Counted from the stretch's first letter, positions 53,773 to 62,989 are shown. The stretch is 64,000 nt of DNA from Ardenticatenaceae bacterium (GCA_020634245.1 JACKCC010000016.1:1-64000), one strand, 5' to 3'. The notes: generated by a model from the sequence alone, not told the origin. Numbers and translations are program-made.

Positions 53773-55722
53773 ATGCTGTCTACACATGAACAAATTGAAC
53801 TAAAGCTGGAACGAATTTTGCCTCGGGTAACAAAACCCGGTCGTTACACCGGCGGCGAGTACAACCAGATAGTCAAAAACTGGGACGAGATCGACTTCAA
53901 AGTTGCTTTGGCCTTTCCCGACATTTACGACATTGGCATGTCCAACCTGGGCATGATGATCCTCTACGACATCATCAACAAGCACAAAAACCTGCTGGCC
54001 GAACGCGCCTACTCCCCCTGGACGGACATGGAAGCCATCATGCGCCAGCGCGAAATACCGCTTTTCTCGCTGGAGACCAAACACACCATCCGCGACTTTG
54101 ACCTGCTGGGCATCAGCCTGCCCTACGAGCAGTTGTTCACCAACACCTTGAACTTACTCGATTTGGCCGGTATGCCGGTACGCTCGCTGGATCGGGATGC
54201 CAGTTATCCGTTGGTCGTGGCCGGTGGCCATGCATGCTACAACCCGGAGCCGATGGCTCCCTTCATTGACGTTTTTGTCATCGGTGAAGGTGAGGAAGCC
54301 ATCCTTAAGATCATCGGCGTGATGCGCGCCGCCCGCCACCTGGATCGGGAAACGCAGTTGCGTTACATCGCTCAAATTGAAGGCTGCTATGTTCCCCGCT
54401 TTTACGACGTGACTTACCACGATGATGGCACAATCAAAGCCATCACGCCCAATATGGCGGAAGCGCCGCCCAAAGTCCTTAAAACCATTGTGCCCGTTAT
54501 GCCGCCGCCTGTTACCGATTTCATCATTCCTTTCATCGAAACTGTCCACAACCGCGCCCCCATCGAAATCATGCGCGGCTGCACGCGCGGCTGCCGTTTC
54601 TGCCACGCTGGAATGGTTACGCGCCCCGTGCGGGAACGGCCGGTTGAAGAGGTGCTGGCCGCAATGGACAAAATCCTGGAAAGCACCGGCTACGAAGAAA
54701 TTGCCCTGCTCTCCCTCTCGTCCAGCGATTACACCAACGTCATCGAGCTAACGGAGAAAATCGGCCAGCGCTTTGGCCATTTGGGACTGAATATTTCGCT
54801 GCCGTCGCTGCGCATTGAGAGCGTTTCCACGCAGCTAATGGACAACCTGGGCGACAGCAAGCGGGGCGGTTTTACGTTGGCTCCTGAAGCGGCCACGGAA
54901 AAGATGCGCAGCACAATTAACAAATACGTTACCCACGAGGAACTACTGGAAACGGCGCGGGAGATTTACAAGCGCGACTGGCGCACCATCAAGCTTTATT
55001 TCATGATCGGTCATCCGATGGAAGAGATGGAGGATGTGGAAGCAATCATCGATCTGGCGCGGCAGGTACTGTTTGTAGGGCGCGAGTATCACGGCAAGAA
55101 AGCCAGCGTCAACGTGGGCGTTAGTACGTTTATTCCCAAACCGCATACGCCGTTCCAATGGGAACCAATGGGCCAGATGGACGAGTTATATGCCAAGCTG
55201 GAACGGTTGAAGGATAGAATTCGCGGCCCTGGGCTGCGGCTGCGCTGGAATCATCCCAAGGAATCGGTGTTTGAAGGGATTTTGAGCCGGGGTGACCGGC
55301 GCATTGCCGAGGTTGTGGAATTGGCCTGGCGTAAAGGGGCCAAGTTTGACGCCTGGATGGAGCACTACGCTGAGAATGCCTGGAATGAGGCGTTGGCTGA
55401 AATGGGGCTAGCCCCGACCTTCTACACTCACCGCCGCCGCCCGATTGACGAGATTTTCCCCTGGGAGCACATCGACATTGCCGTGACAAAGAAGTTCCTG
55501 ACGCAAGATTATTTGATGAGCCAGGAGCAAGAGACGCGGGTGGACTGCCGTCACAACTGTTTTGCCTGTGGTATTTTGCCTAAGTTGAAGGATTTGCGCC
55601 GGGAAACGGCCGTTGATGCTTGGGAATGTCCACCAGTACCGACACGCAAGCATCACCAACCGCGCCAGGAACGCGTTCCGGTGGTAGAAGGAATACCGTT
55701 GACTGTCATTGATAGGACATAA
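53773..55722 (+). CDS. Radical SAM protein with N-terminal B12-binding-like domain (TIGR03960 type)
   Basis: 649-aa protein. The N-terminal 250 residues (FPDIYDIGMSNLGMMILYDIIN, LLGISLPYEQLFTN, VVAGGHACYNPEPM, IGEGEE) resemble a cobalamin-binding Rossmann region. The radical SAM motif is RGCTRGCRFCHAG (Cx3Cx2C). A C-terminal DCRHNCFACGI gives an extra cysteine site. Often encoded next to a TIGR03936 partner in other genomes; that partner is not here. Reaction unknown. AAGGAT precedes the ATG. One octamer only. Confidence 0.9.
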   Translation: MLSTHEQIELKLERILPRVTKPGRYTGGEYNQIVKNWDEIDFKVALAFPDIYDIGMSNLGMMILYDIINKHKNLLAERAYSPWTDMEAIMRQREIPLFSLETKHTIRDFDLLGISLPYEQLFTNTLNLLDLAGMPVRSLDRDASYPLVVAGGHACYNPEPMAPFIDVFVIGEGEEAILKIIGVMRAARHLDRETQLRYIAQIEGCYVPRFYDVTYHDDGTIKAITPNMAEAPPKVLKTIVPVMPPPVTDFIIPFIETVHNRAPIEIMRGCTRGCRFCHAGMVTRPVRERPVEEVLAAMDKILESTGYEEIALLSLSSSDYTNVIELTEKIGQRFGHLGLNISLPSLRIESVSTQLMDNLGDSKRGGFTLAPEAATEKMRSTINKYVTHEELLETAREIYKRDWRTIKLYFMIGHPMEEMEDVEAIIDLARQVLFVGREYHGKKASVNVGVSTFIPKPHTPFQWEPMGQMDELYAKLERLKDRIRGPGLRLRWNHPKESVFEGILSRGDRRIAEVVELAWRKGAKFDAWMEHYAENAWNEALAEMGLAPTFYTHRRRPIDEIFPWEHIDIAVTKKFLTQDYLMSQEQETRVDCRHNCFACGILPKLKDLRRETAVDAWECPPVPTRKHHQPRQERVPVVEGIPLTVIDRT

Positions 55723-55748
55723 TTGGAAAATACATCCCCCTAGACGAA

Positions 55749-55776
55749 AAAACTCCCGCTGCCAACGGGAGTTTTC
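55749..55776. terminator. Bidirectional terminator
   Basis: AAAACTCCCG...CGGGAGTTTT with A-run and T-run, between the radical SAM gene and the convergent PII-like gene. Confidence 0.9.
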
Positions 55777-55788
55777 TATTTGTCTGGC

Positions 55789-56163
55789 CTATTTCCCCTT
55801 TTGGGCACGTGATTGCCCGCCCTGCAGTCCGACAACACGAGACACCGGCAGGACGAACAGGACGCCGACGTTGGCCTCGTTGAGGTCGCCCATAATTTCC
55901 TGGGTTTTTCCGATAATACGATCGACCCATTCTTCACCCTCGACGACGGTGAAGATGGTGCGATGACGCTCTTCGCGGCCTTTAAGCAGGTGGGAGAGAC
56001 TGGGCATGAGGGGAATATCATCGCGGATGCCGGCTTTTCGCAGGCGTCCCAGGCCGGTGCTGTCTAAAATGGTGATGCCGCCAACGCCCAATTCTTCCCA
56101 GGCGTCGAGGACAGATGGGCATTGATCGGGATTGTCGACGACGAGCAGAATCATGTGGTACAT
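55789..56163 (-). CDS. PII-like signalling protein
   Basis: 124-aa protein of ferredoxin-like fold. MYHMILLVVDNPDQCPSVLDAWEELGVGGITILDSTG is split by a long loop (GIRDDIPLMPSLSHLLKGREERHRTIFTVV), then GKTQEIMGDLNEANVGVLFVLPV, as in PII-like proteins that lack the uridylylation T-loop. It lies downstream of a cation/proton antiporter gene on the same strand, which may be its target (inference). AGGAG precedes the ATG at 56163. Confidence 0.78.
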   Translation of the reverse strand: MYHMILLVVDNPDQCPSVLDAWEELGVGGITILDSTGLGRLRKAGIRDDIPLMPSLSHLLKGREERHRTIFTVVEGEEWVDRIIGKTQEIMGDLNEANVGVLFVLPVSRVVGLQGGQSRAQKGK

Positions 56164-56179
56164 AACTTTCTCCTGTTAA

Positions 56180-56262
56180 TTTAACCGCGGCGGCGCGGAG
56201 AACGCAGAGAGGGAAATCTGCGGAATCGGTGTAACCTGTGGATTTTTTGTCTTCATAGAAAA
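56180..56262. repeat. Word-like spacer between antiporter and PII-like gene
   Basis: TTAACCGCGGCGGCGCGGAG, AACGCAGAGAGG, then AATCTGCGGAATCGGTG and TAACCTGTGGATTTTTTGTC. The ACGCAGAG and AATCTGTGGAT words are of a kind I recall as dispersed in many bacterial genomes. Confidence 0.5.
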
Positions 56263-56274
56263 CCTGGCTCCTGC

Positions 56275-57489
56275 TTAGGTGGTTGATTGTGCTGGTTTGT
56301 CAGCAGCAAATACGGCGCGCAGCATGGGTGGTGTGAGCAGCGTAGCCATGATGACCATGAAGACGACGATGGAAAAGTTCTCAGATGAAATCAAGCCTTC
56401 GATGAGGGCGAAGGAAGCGACAATGAGGCCAACTTCGCCGCGGGAGACCATGCCGACGCCTAGTTGAAGGCTCTCGCGATTGGTGAACCCACTCAATCGT
56501 GCGCCCAAACCGCTGCCGATGATTTTGCTGATGACGGCAACGACCGTGAGCAGCAGGGCAAACCACCAGGCGCTGCCACTGATGGCGCGCAGGTTGACTT
56601 CTAAGCCAATGTTGACAAAGAAGATGGGAACGAAGAAGCCGTAAGCCAGGGTGGCCACGGCCGTTTCAATTCGCTCCTTAAATGATACCTGGGCCAGGAA
56701 TAACCCAACCAGAAACGCTCCCGTAATTGACGCCATTCCGCCCAACGCTTCGGCTGACCAGGCATACAAAAGGCAAATAACCAGCACGGCGGCTACTGTG
56801 CCCTGGCTGATGGGCAATTTGTCTACCCAACGGATGAGGCGGGGAATGAGCCAGAAACCGATGACCGAAGCGCCCACCAGATACCCCAACATTTTGAGAA
56901 TCGTGATGACAATGGTCGCCGTGCCGCCATCACCACCGCCGACCAGCAGCAAAGAGATGGACAGAGCCAGAATAACCAGGATGTCGTCGAAAACGGCCGC
57001 TCCCAGCAAGGCCAGCCCCACCCGGCTGCGCAAAACGCGCAGTTCCAGCAAGGTTTGGGCGGAGATGCTGACGCTGGTGGCGGCCAGGGCCAGGCCGATG
57101 AAAATTGCACCCGAAGTTGAGGCGTCGAAGAGTACGGCCGTTCCCCAGCCCAAGCCCAATGGAATCAACACACCCAGCGTGCCCGCCAACGCCGACACTT
57201 TGCCTGATTTGATCAGCTCAGGTAGATGTAACTCCAGACCGGCCAGCATCATCAAGAGCAAGACGCCCATCTCGGCCAGTAGTGTAATCGATTCTGCTAA
57301 ATGGGCATCATGACTAAAAACTGGCCAGACGTGGAACATATCCAAAACCGTTGGCCCAAGAATCAAACCGGCCAGCAGTTCACCCAGAACCGACGGCTGG
57401 TGTAGACGGCTGCTAAGGTAGCCGCTGGCTTTGGCCGCCACGATAATCACGACCAGAGCTAAAATAAAGTTTAGAAATTCACTTGCCAT
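56275..57489 (-). CDS. Cation/proton antiporter, CPA2 family
   Basis: 404-aa membrane protein with about twelve to thirteen hydrophobic segments. LGELLAGLILGPTVL, LLMMLAGLELHLPEL, LALAATSVSISAQTL and AVFDDILVILALS (the Asp-Asp ion site) are the CPA2/KefB-NapA landmarks. No C-terminal KTN/TrkA domain, so regulation may come from the PII-like protein encoded downstream. Three octamer-like sites, two exact. Confidence 0.93.
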   Translation of the reverse strand: MASEFLNFILALVVIIVAAKASGYLSSRLHQPSVLGELLAGLILGPTVLDMFHVWPVFSHDAHLAESITLLAEMGVLLLMMLAGLELHLPELIKSGKVSALAGTLGVLIPLGLGWGTAVLFDASTSGAIFIGLALAATSVSISAQTLLELRVLRSRVGLALLGAAVFDDILVILALSISLLLVGGGDGGTATIVITILKMLGYLVGASVIGFWLIPRLIRWVDKLPISQGTVAAVLVICLLYAWSAEALGGMASITGAFLVGLFLAQVSFKERIETAVATLAYGFFVPIFFVNIGLEVNLRAISGSAWWFALLLTVVAVISKIIGSGLGARLSGFTNRESLQLGVGMVSRGEVGLIVASFALIEGLISSENFSIVVFMVIMATLLTPPMLRAVFAADKPAQSTT

Positions 57490-57521
57490 AATAACTAGTT
57501 TTGTAACTATCCAGCCTTACC

Positions 57522-57569
57522 GATGGCTGAGCCTGTCGAAGCCCGGTTGCCTTCGACAAGCTCAGGCAA
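57522..57569. repeat. TGAGCCTGTCGAAG...CTTCGACAAGCTCA repeat
   Basis: TGAGCCTGTCGAAG and CTTCGACAAGCTCA are complementary with a single G-T type mismatch; GGTTGCC/GGCAACG words flank them. This sequence is, from memory, a common dispersed repeat in diverse bacteria. It lies between the fused aconitase X gene and the antiporter gene. Confidence 0.75.
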
Positions 57570-57585
57570 CGACCTGTATAATTGC

Positions 57586-59346
57586 TCAGTTTCTTCGTTC
57601 CAGAACTTGCAGTGTTACCTCGCTGCCGGTTCGTTTTAATTCTACCTTGTCCCCGGGATTGATGCCCCTGATGATGTCAGTATCAAAATTATAGGCGTAA
57701 GGGATATCTTCCAACGAGCAGGCTGGCGCACTTTGCTGGTCGATTTCGGTGTTGACGATGGCCAGCGGTGCCTGTCCCCGGTAAAACAGTTCCAACAAGA
57801 CGTAAGGGGCCACGCTGGAGCCGCTGCCTTTGGGGAAGATGGCAATTTTGCCAGCCATGCTTTGCCCATCGGCCGGATGACCCGGCTCTTCGATGACGCC
57901 GGTTTCCCGGTTGACAAAGCCCAGCAGCGTAATCGGCGTGTCGGTGACAAACGCTTCTCCGGTGATGGTGAAATCGCTCTGGCTGGGCAGGCCGTGGCCG
58001 GTGGCAGTGAAAAAACCGGATGAAAAATGAACGGGTGAACGGGTGAGCGGATGAACGGGTGAGTGTTTTTTCACCCCTGCCCCCCTGTCCCCCTGCCCCC
58101 CTGCCAATTTTAATTCCCCTACAGCCACCGCCACACAGTCCGCTAGTGTCATCACCGAGGTGGGGATGCCGTTGAGGCCGGATTTGATGTAGTGTTCGGC
58201 TTTCATGGAGTTGGTGAGGACGTGTTTGACCCAGGTAGGGTCGTAGGGGACAACTTCAGGGCATGTGTTTTCTAGCAGCAGAGCGCCGCTCTGGCGGATG
58301 ATGGCGGCGATGCCGGTTTTTTCGGCGATGGCTTTGTTTTGGGATGAGGTGAAGACCCATAGCGGCGGCGCATCGGTAGGTAATGTTTTGTCTTTCAGCA
58401 GTTCGGCTGTGGCGCGCAGTTCGCCGACGGAAGCCTGGGGACAGCCGATGGTAATGAGGGAAACGGCCGTTCCCGGTCTCAATTCCGCATATCTTCCAGC
58501 CAAAGCCGCCGTATCAAACAATAATTCTCCTTGAAAATCGCCGGCGGGGATGTCGCCTAAGCCTTCGATGTATAAAAGCGGGCAGCCATAATTGGCGGCA
58601 GCGGCCGTTAATGCCTTCTTCTGCTCGTGACTCAATTCATCCGGCAGCCCCTTGATGAGCGGGATGGGGCCAAAGGGCAGTTTCCAGCCCGGTTGGCGCT
58701 GCTTGCCAATCCAGTCACCGAGGAGGGAAAAGTCGGTGGGGTCGGAGAGAACGGCCGTTACCGTCACCAGCAAATTTGGCCGCCGGGCATCATCATCCAG
58801 CAAGCCATAGCGGGGTGTAAAGCCGGTCAGCGCCGAGGCCAGCGCCGACAGCCCTGATTCGCGGTTAGTGAGCAGGCCGCAGTAGGAATTGCCAAATGCA
58901 ATAGCATTGGATTCGGCCCAGGCGGCCATGCCTTCGCAGGCTACGCCCTCCCATTCATACGGCGTGCAGGATTGGGTCGGGCGTACGCCTAATCGCGTGT
59001 ATAACTCGACGATTTCGTGATTGTGTTCCTTAAAATCGGGGGCAACGATATGCATCGCTTCAAACTGATTTTCATCGCAGCCGGCCGAATTGAGAGTCGT
59101 GGGGACGGCCACCTGCGCAGCAGGATCACTGGTCAGTTTGGCCAGAAATTGGCGCAGTCCCAGCCCGCCGGTCAGCGGGGAGACACCGGAAAGGTGGGCG
59201 CTTTGGATAGGAACCAACTCGTCAGCTCCGGCAGCGGCCGCTAAATCAAGAACCAGCCGCAGGCCCATCTGTTTGGCCAGGCCAAATTTGCCATCAAGCA
59301 TGGCTTGCTGTTCATCCGTCAGGATGGTTTTTATTTGGGTTGTCAT
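57586..59346 (-). CDS. Fused aconitase X (large catalytic plus small swivel domain)
   Basis: 586-aa protein joining the AcnX catalytic domain (about 1-425: LSGVSPLTGGLGLRQFLAKL, TLNSAGCDE, PTQSCTPYEW, AIAFGNSYCGLLTNRE, IGCPQAS, ENTCPEVVPYD) to the swivel domain (about 450-580: FTITGEAFVTDTPITLLGFVNRETG, FPKGSGSSVAPYVL). The cysteines fit Fe-S or Fe sites known for AcnX. Bacterial AcnX members include cis-3-hydroxy-L-proline dehydratase; mevalonate-type activity is archaeal. The joining linker (about 420-447) is encoded by word-like repeats at 58028-58106. Start 59346 has GGAG 8 nt upstream. Confidence 0.9.
   Translation of the reverse strand: MTTQIKTILTDEQQAMLDGKFGLAKQMGLRLVLDLAAAAGADELVPIQSAHLSGVSPLTGGLGLRQFLAKLTSDPAAQVAVPTTLNSAGCDENQFEAMHIVAPDFKEHNHEIVELYTRLGVRPTQSCTPYEWEGVACEGMAAWAESNAIAFGNSYCGLLTNRESGLSALASALTGFTPRYGLLDDDARRPNLLVTVTAVLSDPTDFSLLGDWIGKQRQPGWKLPFGPIPLIKGLPDELSHEQKKALTAAAANYGCPLLYIEGLGDIPAGDFQGELLFDTAALAGRYAELRPGTAVSLITIGCPQASVGELRATAELLKDKTLPTDAPPLWVFTSSQNKAIAEKTGIAAIIRQSGALLLENTCPEVVPYDPTWVKHVLTNSMKAEHYIKSGLNGIPTSVMTLADCVAVAVGELKLAGGQGDRGAGVKKHSPVHPLTRSPVHFSSGFFTATGHGLPSQSDFTITGEAFVTDTPITLLGFVNRETGVIEEPGHPADGQSMAGKIAIFPKGSGSSVAPYVLLELFYRGQAPLAIVNTEIDQQSAPACSLEDIPYAYNFDTDIIRGINPGDKVELKRTGSEVTLQVLERRN
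58028..58106. repeat. Word-like repeat inside the aconitase X fusion linker
   Basis: GAACGGGTGAACGGGTGAG words followed by CCCCTGCCCCCCTGTCCCCC words (each in part), in frame within the gene exactly between the large and small domains. The same GGGTGAA and CCCCTG vocabulary is found in spacers at 20412 and 60249. Confidence 0.8.
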
Positions 59347-59494
59347 TTGGTTTACTCCGTACAAATCGAGTGTTTCGCTCGAATTGGCCGCTGCCAGTGT
59401 AACACAAGGGGGACATGCAATCTAGAATTTTCATCAAACGTTTCCTTGTCACCAATCCCTGCGCCTTATACAATCCATTATTCTGGGTGATAAT

Positions 59495-60292
59495 ATGTTA
59501 TTAGCGATTGATATTGGCAACACCAACATAACTTTAGGCGTGTGCGAGGGACAGACTTGGCGGCGGCAGTGGCGGCTGCTAACTGTGCAGGAGAAGACGG
59601 CCGATGAGTATGGTTTGATTTTGAAAGGGTTATTGTACGGCGCGGGGTTGGACACGGCCGTTACCCACATGATCTTCTCCAGCGTCGTTCCCCGCCTGAC
59701 GGCCACGCTGGACGCTGCATGCCGCCAATACCTGGGCCTTGTCCCGCTGGAAGTGGGGCTGAACCTTGATTTGGGCATCCGCGTGGCGACGGATGTGCCT
59801 TCTCAGGTCGGGATGGATCGCATCATAAATGCCACTGCTGCCTACCATTTGTATCCTGGCCCCAGCATCATCGTGGACATGGGCACAGCGACCAAATTTG
59901 ACGTGGTGACGGCGGCTGGAGAACTGGTTGGCGGCGTCATTGCCCCCGGTTTACAGTTAACGGCCGATGCTCTGGCCAGCCGGGCTGCTAAATTGGGGCA
60001 GGTTGCTCTGGAGGCGCCGCCGCAAACCATCGGCCGCAACACCATCCACGCCATGCAGTCGGGACTGGTGTTTGGCTACGTCAGTTTGTGTGAAGGGCTG
60101 GTAGCCCGCCTGCGCGCCGAACATCCTGACCACAACCGCCCCATTCGCATTCTGGGAACTGGCGGCCTGATCCATCTCATCGCCGAGTATACCGACATCA
60201 TCGACCACGTCGATCCCTGGCTGACACTGACCGGCCTGCGGGTTATTCATGAACGGGTGAAGGGGCGACTGGGTGAAGGGGTGACGGGGTGA
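59495..60292 (+). CDS. coaX: Type III pantothenate kinase
   Basis: 265-aa kinase catalysing the first step of CoA synthesis. LLAIDIGNTNITLGV (phosphate-1), GMDRIINATAAYHLY, IIVDMGTATKFDVV (phosphate-2/Asp) and GGVIAPGLQLTADAL are CoaX motifs. The C-terminal 14 codons (HERVKGRLGEGVTG) lie in a GGGTGAAGGGGTGAC repeat, so the end of the protein is repeat-encoded. The next gene starts 13 nt later. Confidence 0.95.
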   Translation: MLLAIDIGNTNITLGVCEGQTWRRQWRLLTVQEKTADEYGLILKGLLYGAGLDTAVTHMIFSSVVPRLTATLDAACRQYLGLVPLEVGLNLDLGIRVATDVPSQVGMDRIINATAAYHLYPGPSIIVDMGTATKFDVVTAAGELVGGVIAPGLQLTADALASRAAKLGQVALEAPPQTIGRNTIHAMQSGLVFGYVSLCEGLVARLRAEHPDHNRPIRILGTGGLIHLIAEYTDIIDHVDPWLTLTGLRVIHERVKGRLGEGVTG

Positions 60293-60312
60293 AGGGGTGA
60301 CACGGTGAAAAA
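60249..60312. repeat. GGGTGAAGGGGTGAC word repeats at coaX end
   Basis: About six GG(G)GTGA(A/C) units cross the coaX stop codon and reach the start of the next gene. A related CCCCTGCTCCCCTGCCCC stretch follows at about 60342-60372 inside the signal peptide coding region. Confidence 0.75.
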
Positions 60313-61879
60313 GTTACTGCTAAAACAAAAATTTGTCCTCCCCTGCTCCCCTGCCCCTCTGCTCCTTATCCTGCTGCTCTTGGCTTTCGCTGCCACAAGC
60401 TGCCAGGCGCTGGGCACGCCGCCACGATTGGCGACGGCCACGGCTCAGGCCCAACTGCCGCCGACGGCGACGCCGGAACCGCTCATTTTGGCCGCGCCCG
60501 AAGGCAGCGCCGCGCTGTCTGAACCGGAAACAACTCCAGCCGTCGGTCCCAACCCATCGCTGACCGTTTGGGTAAATGAGACGTCGGCGGCACACGAGGC
60601 AATGCTCAACCAGATGGTGGCTGATTTTAGCCGGACGTACCAGATTGACGTGGAGTTGATGCTGGTACGGCCGCAGCTTTTACCCAAGTTGATGGAAACG
60701 GCCGTTCTCTCCGACACCTTTGAACTGCCCGACATCGTCCTCCATCCGGTGGAATACACCATGGGCTGGGCCGAACGCGGGATTTGGGATACGGCCGTAA
60801 CCAACGAGATCATCGACGAAATTGGCCGGGATACCTTTAATCCGGCGGCGCTGGATTTGGTAACGCAGGACGGCCAGGCGGCCGCCATTCCAAGCGATGG
60901 CTACCCGCAGCTTCTTATTTATCGCACCGATTGGGCACAGGAATTGGGGCTGGAGCCGCCGGACAATTACGACGCGATGCTGACCATGGCCCAAACCATT
61001 TCCAGCACCGTTGACCTCATTTCTGGTTTTGTGATTCCCACCGAGTCCAACCTGGCCACTACTCACCAGGCATTCGAGCAAATTGCCCTGGCCAATGGCT
61101 GCCAGTTGATTGATGAGAAAGGCGAAGTGCTGATTTTGGAACCGGTCTGCCAGGAAGCTATCGATTTTTACTACAACATTGTTCACAATTACAGCCCCAT
61201 TGGTGTACAGACCGATACCAGCGCCCGCAATGCTTATCTGGACGGCCGTACCGGTTTGATCATGAGTTCGCCGGCGATTTTGCCTCGCCTGGCCGGGTTG
61301 GATGCGGCGGCTATGCCCACCTGCCCGGATTGCAGCGATCCCGCATTTCTGGCTCAAAACAGCGGTATTCTCACGCAGATTACTGGCAGCGGGGCGCAGG
61401 CCCGGCCGGCCAATTTGAGTGAGATTACGTATCTGGGGATTGTGAATGGGGCGGATAGGGAAACGGCCGTCACCTTTGCCCGCTACTGGTTTAACGAAGC
61501 CTACCCCAACTGGCTGGCCGTCGAATCGGAACGCAAAATACCCATGCGCTGGGGTACGGTCGATCAGCCGCGCCAATTCATCGATGCCTGGGGCAGCCAG
61601 CCGCTGGTAACCGGCGGCCCCAGCCTGCGTGATTTGTACGGCGACAGCATCGTCGACCAACTGCGCGATTCCGTTCTGCCCGCCGACCGTTGGGGACTGC
61701 CGCAAGGGCATGGTGATCTGGTCACGGCGCTTTACGAAGACCTGACGATTTCCGTCACTTTGCAGGAGATGTTGAGCGGTTATTTCGATTCCGCCCAAAC
61801 TTTGCGCGAAGCCTATGCCAAAATCATAGACTTCATTCCCAATTATGCGTATGATAGTGGGGAAGCGGGTGGTGAATGA
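60305..61879 (+). CDS. Extracellular solute-binding lipoprotein, family 1 type
   Basis: 524-aa lipoprotein. Signal peptide with lipobox ATSC near residue 34, then a Thr/Pro/Ala-rich linker, then a sugar-type (family 1) fold: LTVWVNETSAAHEAMLNQMVADF, VLHPVEYTMGWAERG, AIPSDGYPQLLIYRTDWAQELG, and the C-terminal FARYWFNEAYPNWLAVESERKIPMR-type blocks (in pieces). Part of the signal peptide (FVLPCSPAPLLLI) is encoded by the CCCCTGC repeat text. No permease genes adjoin, so the partner transporter is unknown. Confidence 0.85.
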   Translation: MKKLLLKQKFVLPCSPAPLLLILLLLAFAATSCQALGTPPRLATATAQAQLPPTATPEPLILAAPEGSAALSEPETTPAVGPNPSLTVWVNETSAAHEAMLNQMVADFSRTYQIDVELMLVRPQLLPKLMETAVLSDTFELPDIVLHPVEYTMGWAERGIWDTAVTNEIIDEIGRDTFNPAALDLVTQDGQAAAIPSDGYPQLLIYRTDWAQELGLEPPDNYDAMLTMAQTISSTVDLISGFVIPTESNLATTHQAFEQIALANGCQLIDEKGEVLILEPVCQEAIDFYYNIVHNYSPIGVQTDTSARNAYLDGRTGLIMSSPAILPRLAGLDAAAMPTCPDCSDPAFLAQNSGILTQITGSGAQARPANLSEITYLGIVNGADRETAVTFARYWFNEAYPNWLAVESERKIPMRWGTVDQPRQFIDAWGSQPLVTGGPSLRDLYGDSIVDQLRDSVLPADRWGLPQGHGDLVTALYEDLTISVTLQEMLSGYFDSAQTLREAYAKIIDFIPNYAYDSGEAGGE

Positions 61880-61890
61880 TGGAGCAAATG

Positions 61891-61915
61891 GTCATACGTC
61901 ACCATGACGCATGAC
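61891..61915. repeat. Spacer hairpin of the GTCATGCGTCA family (copy 4)
   Basis: GTCATACGTCA (61891-61901) pairs with TGACGCATGAC (61905-61915) with one mismatch and a 3-nt loop. TTATGACTTTATGA follows. Confidence 0.75.
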
Positions 61916-61969
61916 TTATGACTTTATGATGATTATCTTGCTGTACTCTCCACCCAAATAAAAAGTAAC

Positions 61970-62971
61970 ATGAGTAACCTACCTTACGTTGAAGAATCCT
62001 TTGGCATTTTAACTGATGACGAACTTTACCTGGATTGCATCCTGGTCAAACCGGCCAACGCGTCTGACAGCGACCTGCGTGTTTTGCGGGTTTGGGTTCC
62101 CCGATATCCGTTGACTAAAACCAGCGTCATCACCTGTGCCCGGCAAGAAGTCCAGTCCTATGGCTCTGATGGCACGATTGCGCATCTGGTATTTGATTTA
62201 CGCGGCACAGGTGACAGCGAGGGACTGCCCGGTAACGTGGATTTCGATATGGACCTCCATGCCATCCAGGAATGGGCCAAGGAGCGGTTTGGCCGGATTA
62301 ATTTTGGTTTTTTAGGGTTTCCGGAGTCGGATTACGGCCGTGTCAACATGTGGCCGCTGCGGGTAGGCGCCGTCATGGAAAGTTATTATTACCATGCGGC
62401 TGGTGACAACTTGACCCCGCCAACCATCCTTTACCTGGGCAGCTACGGTAACTTTAGCCGCCGCGATGATATTCTGTGTACCAAACTGGCCGACCAGGGC
62501 TACGAGGTGTACGGCCTTGATCCACTGCGTTATTTGCTGCATGCTAGTGTGACCCACCGACTGACTCCTGATGATTTACGCCAGGACTTTCACAGTTTGG
62601 TGCAAATGCTGCCCAGCAAGCCAATCATCATTGGACGGCCGCTGGCGGCGGGGCTGGCGTTGTTGTGGGGCACCAGCGTTGTGGACAATCGGGGCGTCAT
62701 TGCCATTGGACTAGCTCAATCTGGTTTCCATCCCGGCCATATTTTCCAAAACAACAACCCCTATAACTTCATGCTAAGCCGGCTGGTTAGCCAGATATCG
62801 CCGCATCCCGTGGCGTTTATGCAGCATATCGGTCACAAATTGGGCGGTAAAGAAGATGAGTTGGATAAATTGTTCCAAAACAGTAAGGAACCCCGCCTGT
62901 TGGAGAAAACAGACAAGCTGACCAGCAAGTTCCTGATTGGACTGGTTCACTGGATTGAAAAAAATCAATAG
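61970..62971 (+). CDS. Alpha/beta-hydrolase-like protein of unknown function
   Basis: 333-aa protein. VFDLRGTGDSEG resembles the strand-loop of S15/alpha-beta hydrolases, and a second Rossmann-like half carries TILYLGSYGNFSRRDDILCTKLADQGYEVYGLDPLRYL (in pieces). Where the nucleophile GxSxG would be, the sequence shows VIAIGLAQSGFHPG, so catalysis is uncertain. Cytoplasmic, no signal peptide. I do not recognise a named family. Confidence 0.6.
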   Translation: MSNLPYVEESFGILTDDELYLDCILVKPANASDSDLRVLRVWVPRYPLTKTSVITCARQEVQSYGSDGTIAHLVFDLRGTGDSEGLPGNVDFDMDLHAIQEWAKERFGRINFGFLGFPESDYGRVNMWPLRVGAVMESYYYHAAGDNLTPPTILYLGSYGNFSRRDDILCTKLADQGYEVYGLDPLRYLLHASVTHRLTPDDLRQDFHSLVQMLPSKPIIIGRPLAAGLALLWGTSVVDNRGVIAIGLAQSGFHPGHIFQNNNPYNFMLSRLVSQISPHPVAFMQHIGHKLGGKEDELDKLFQNSKEPRLLEKTDKLTSKFLIGLVHWIEKNQ

Positions 62972-62989
62972 AGGGACGAGGTTTACTGA

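Noticed and set aside
57522..57569. Treating the TGAGCCTGTCGAAG repeat as an assembly contaminant
   Set aside because: Its flanks join smoothly to the two genes around it and such repeats are known in many genomes, so a natural repeat is more likely.
60680..61798. Long open frame (372 codons) on the minus strand opposite the family-1 binding-protein gene
   Set aside because: It is the antisense shadow of a gene with clear lipobox and family motifs; its translation has no recognisable domain and no ribosome-binding site.
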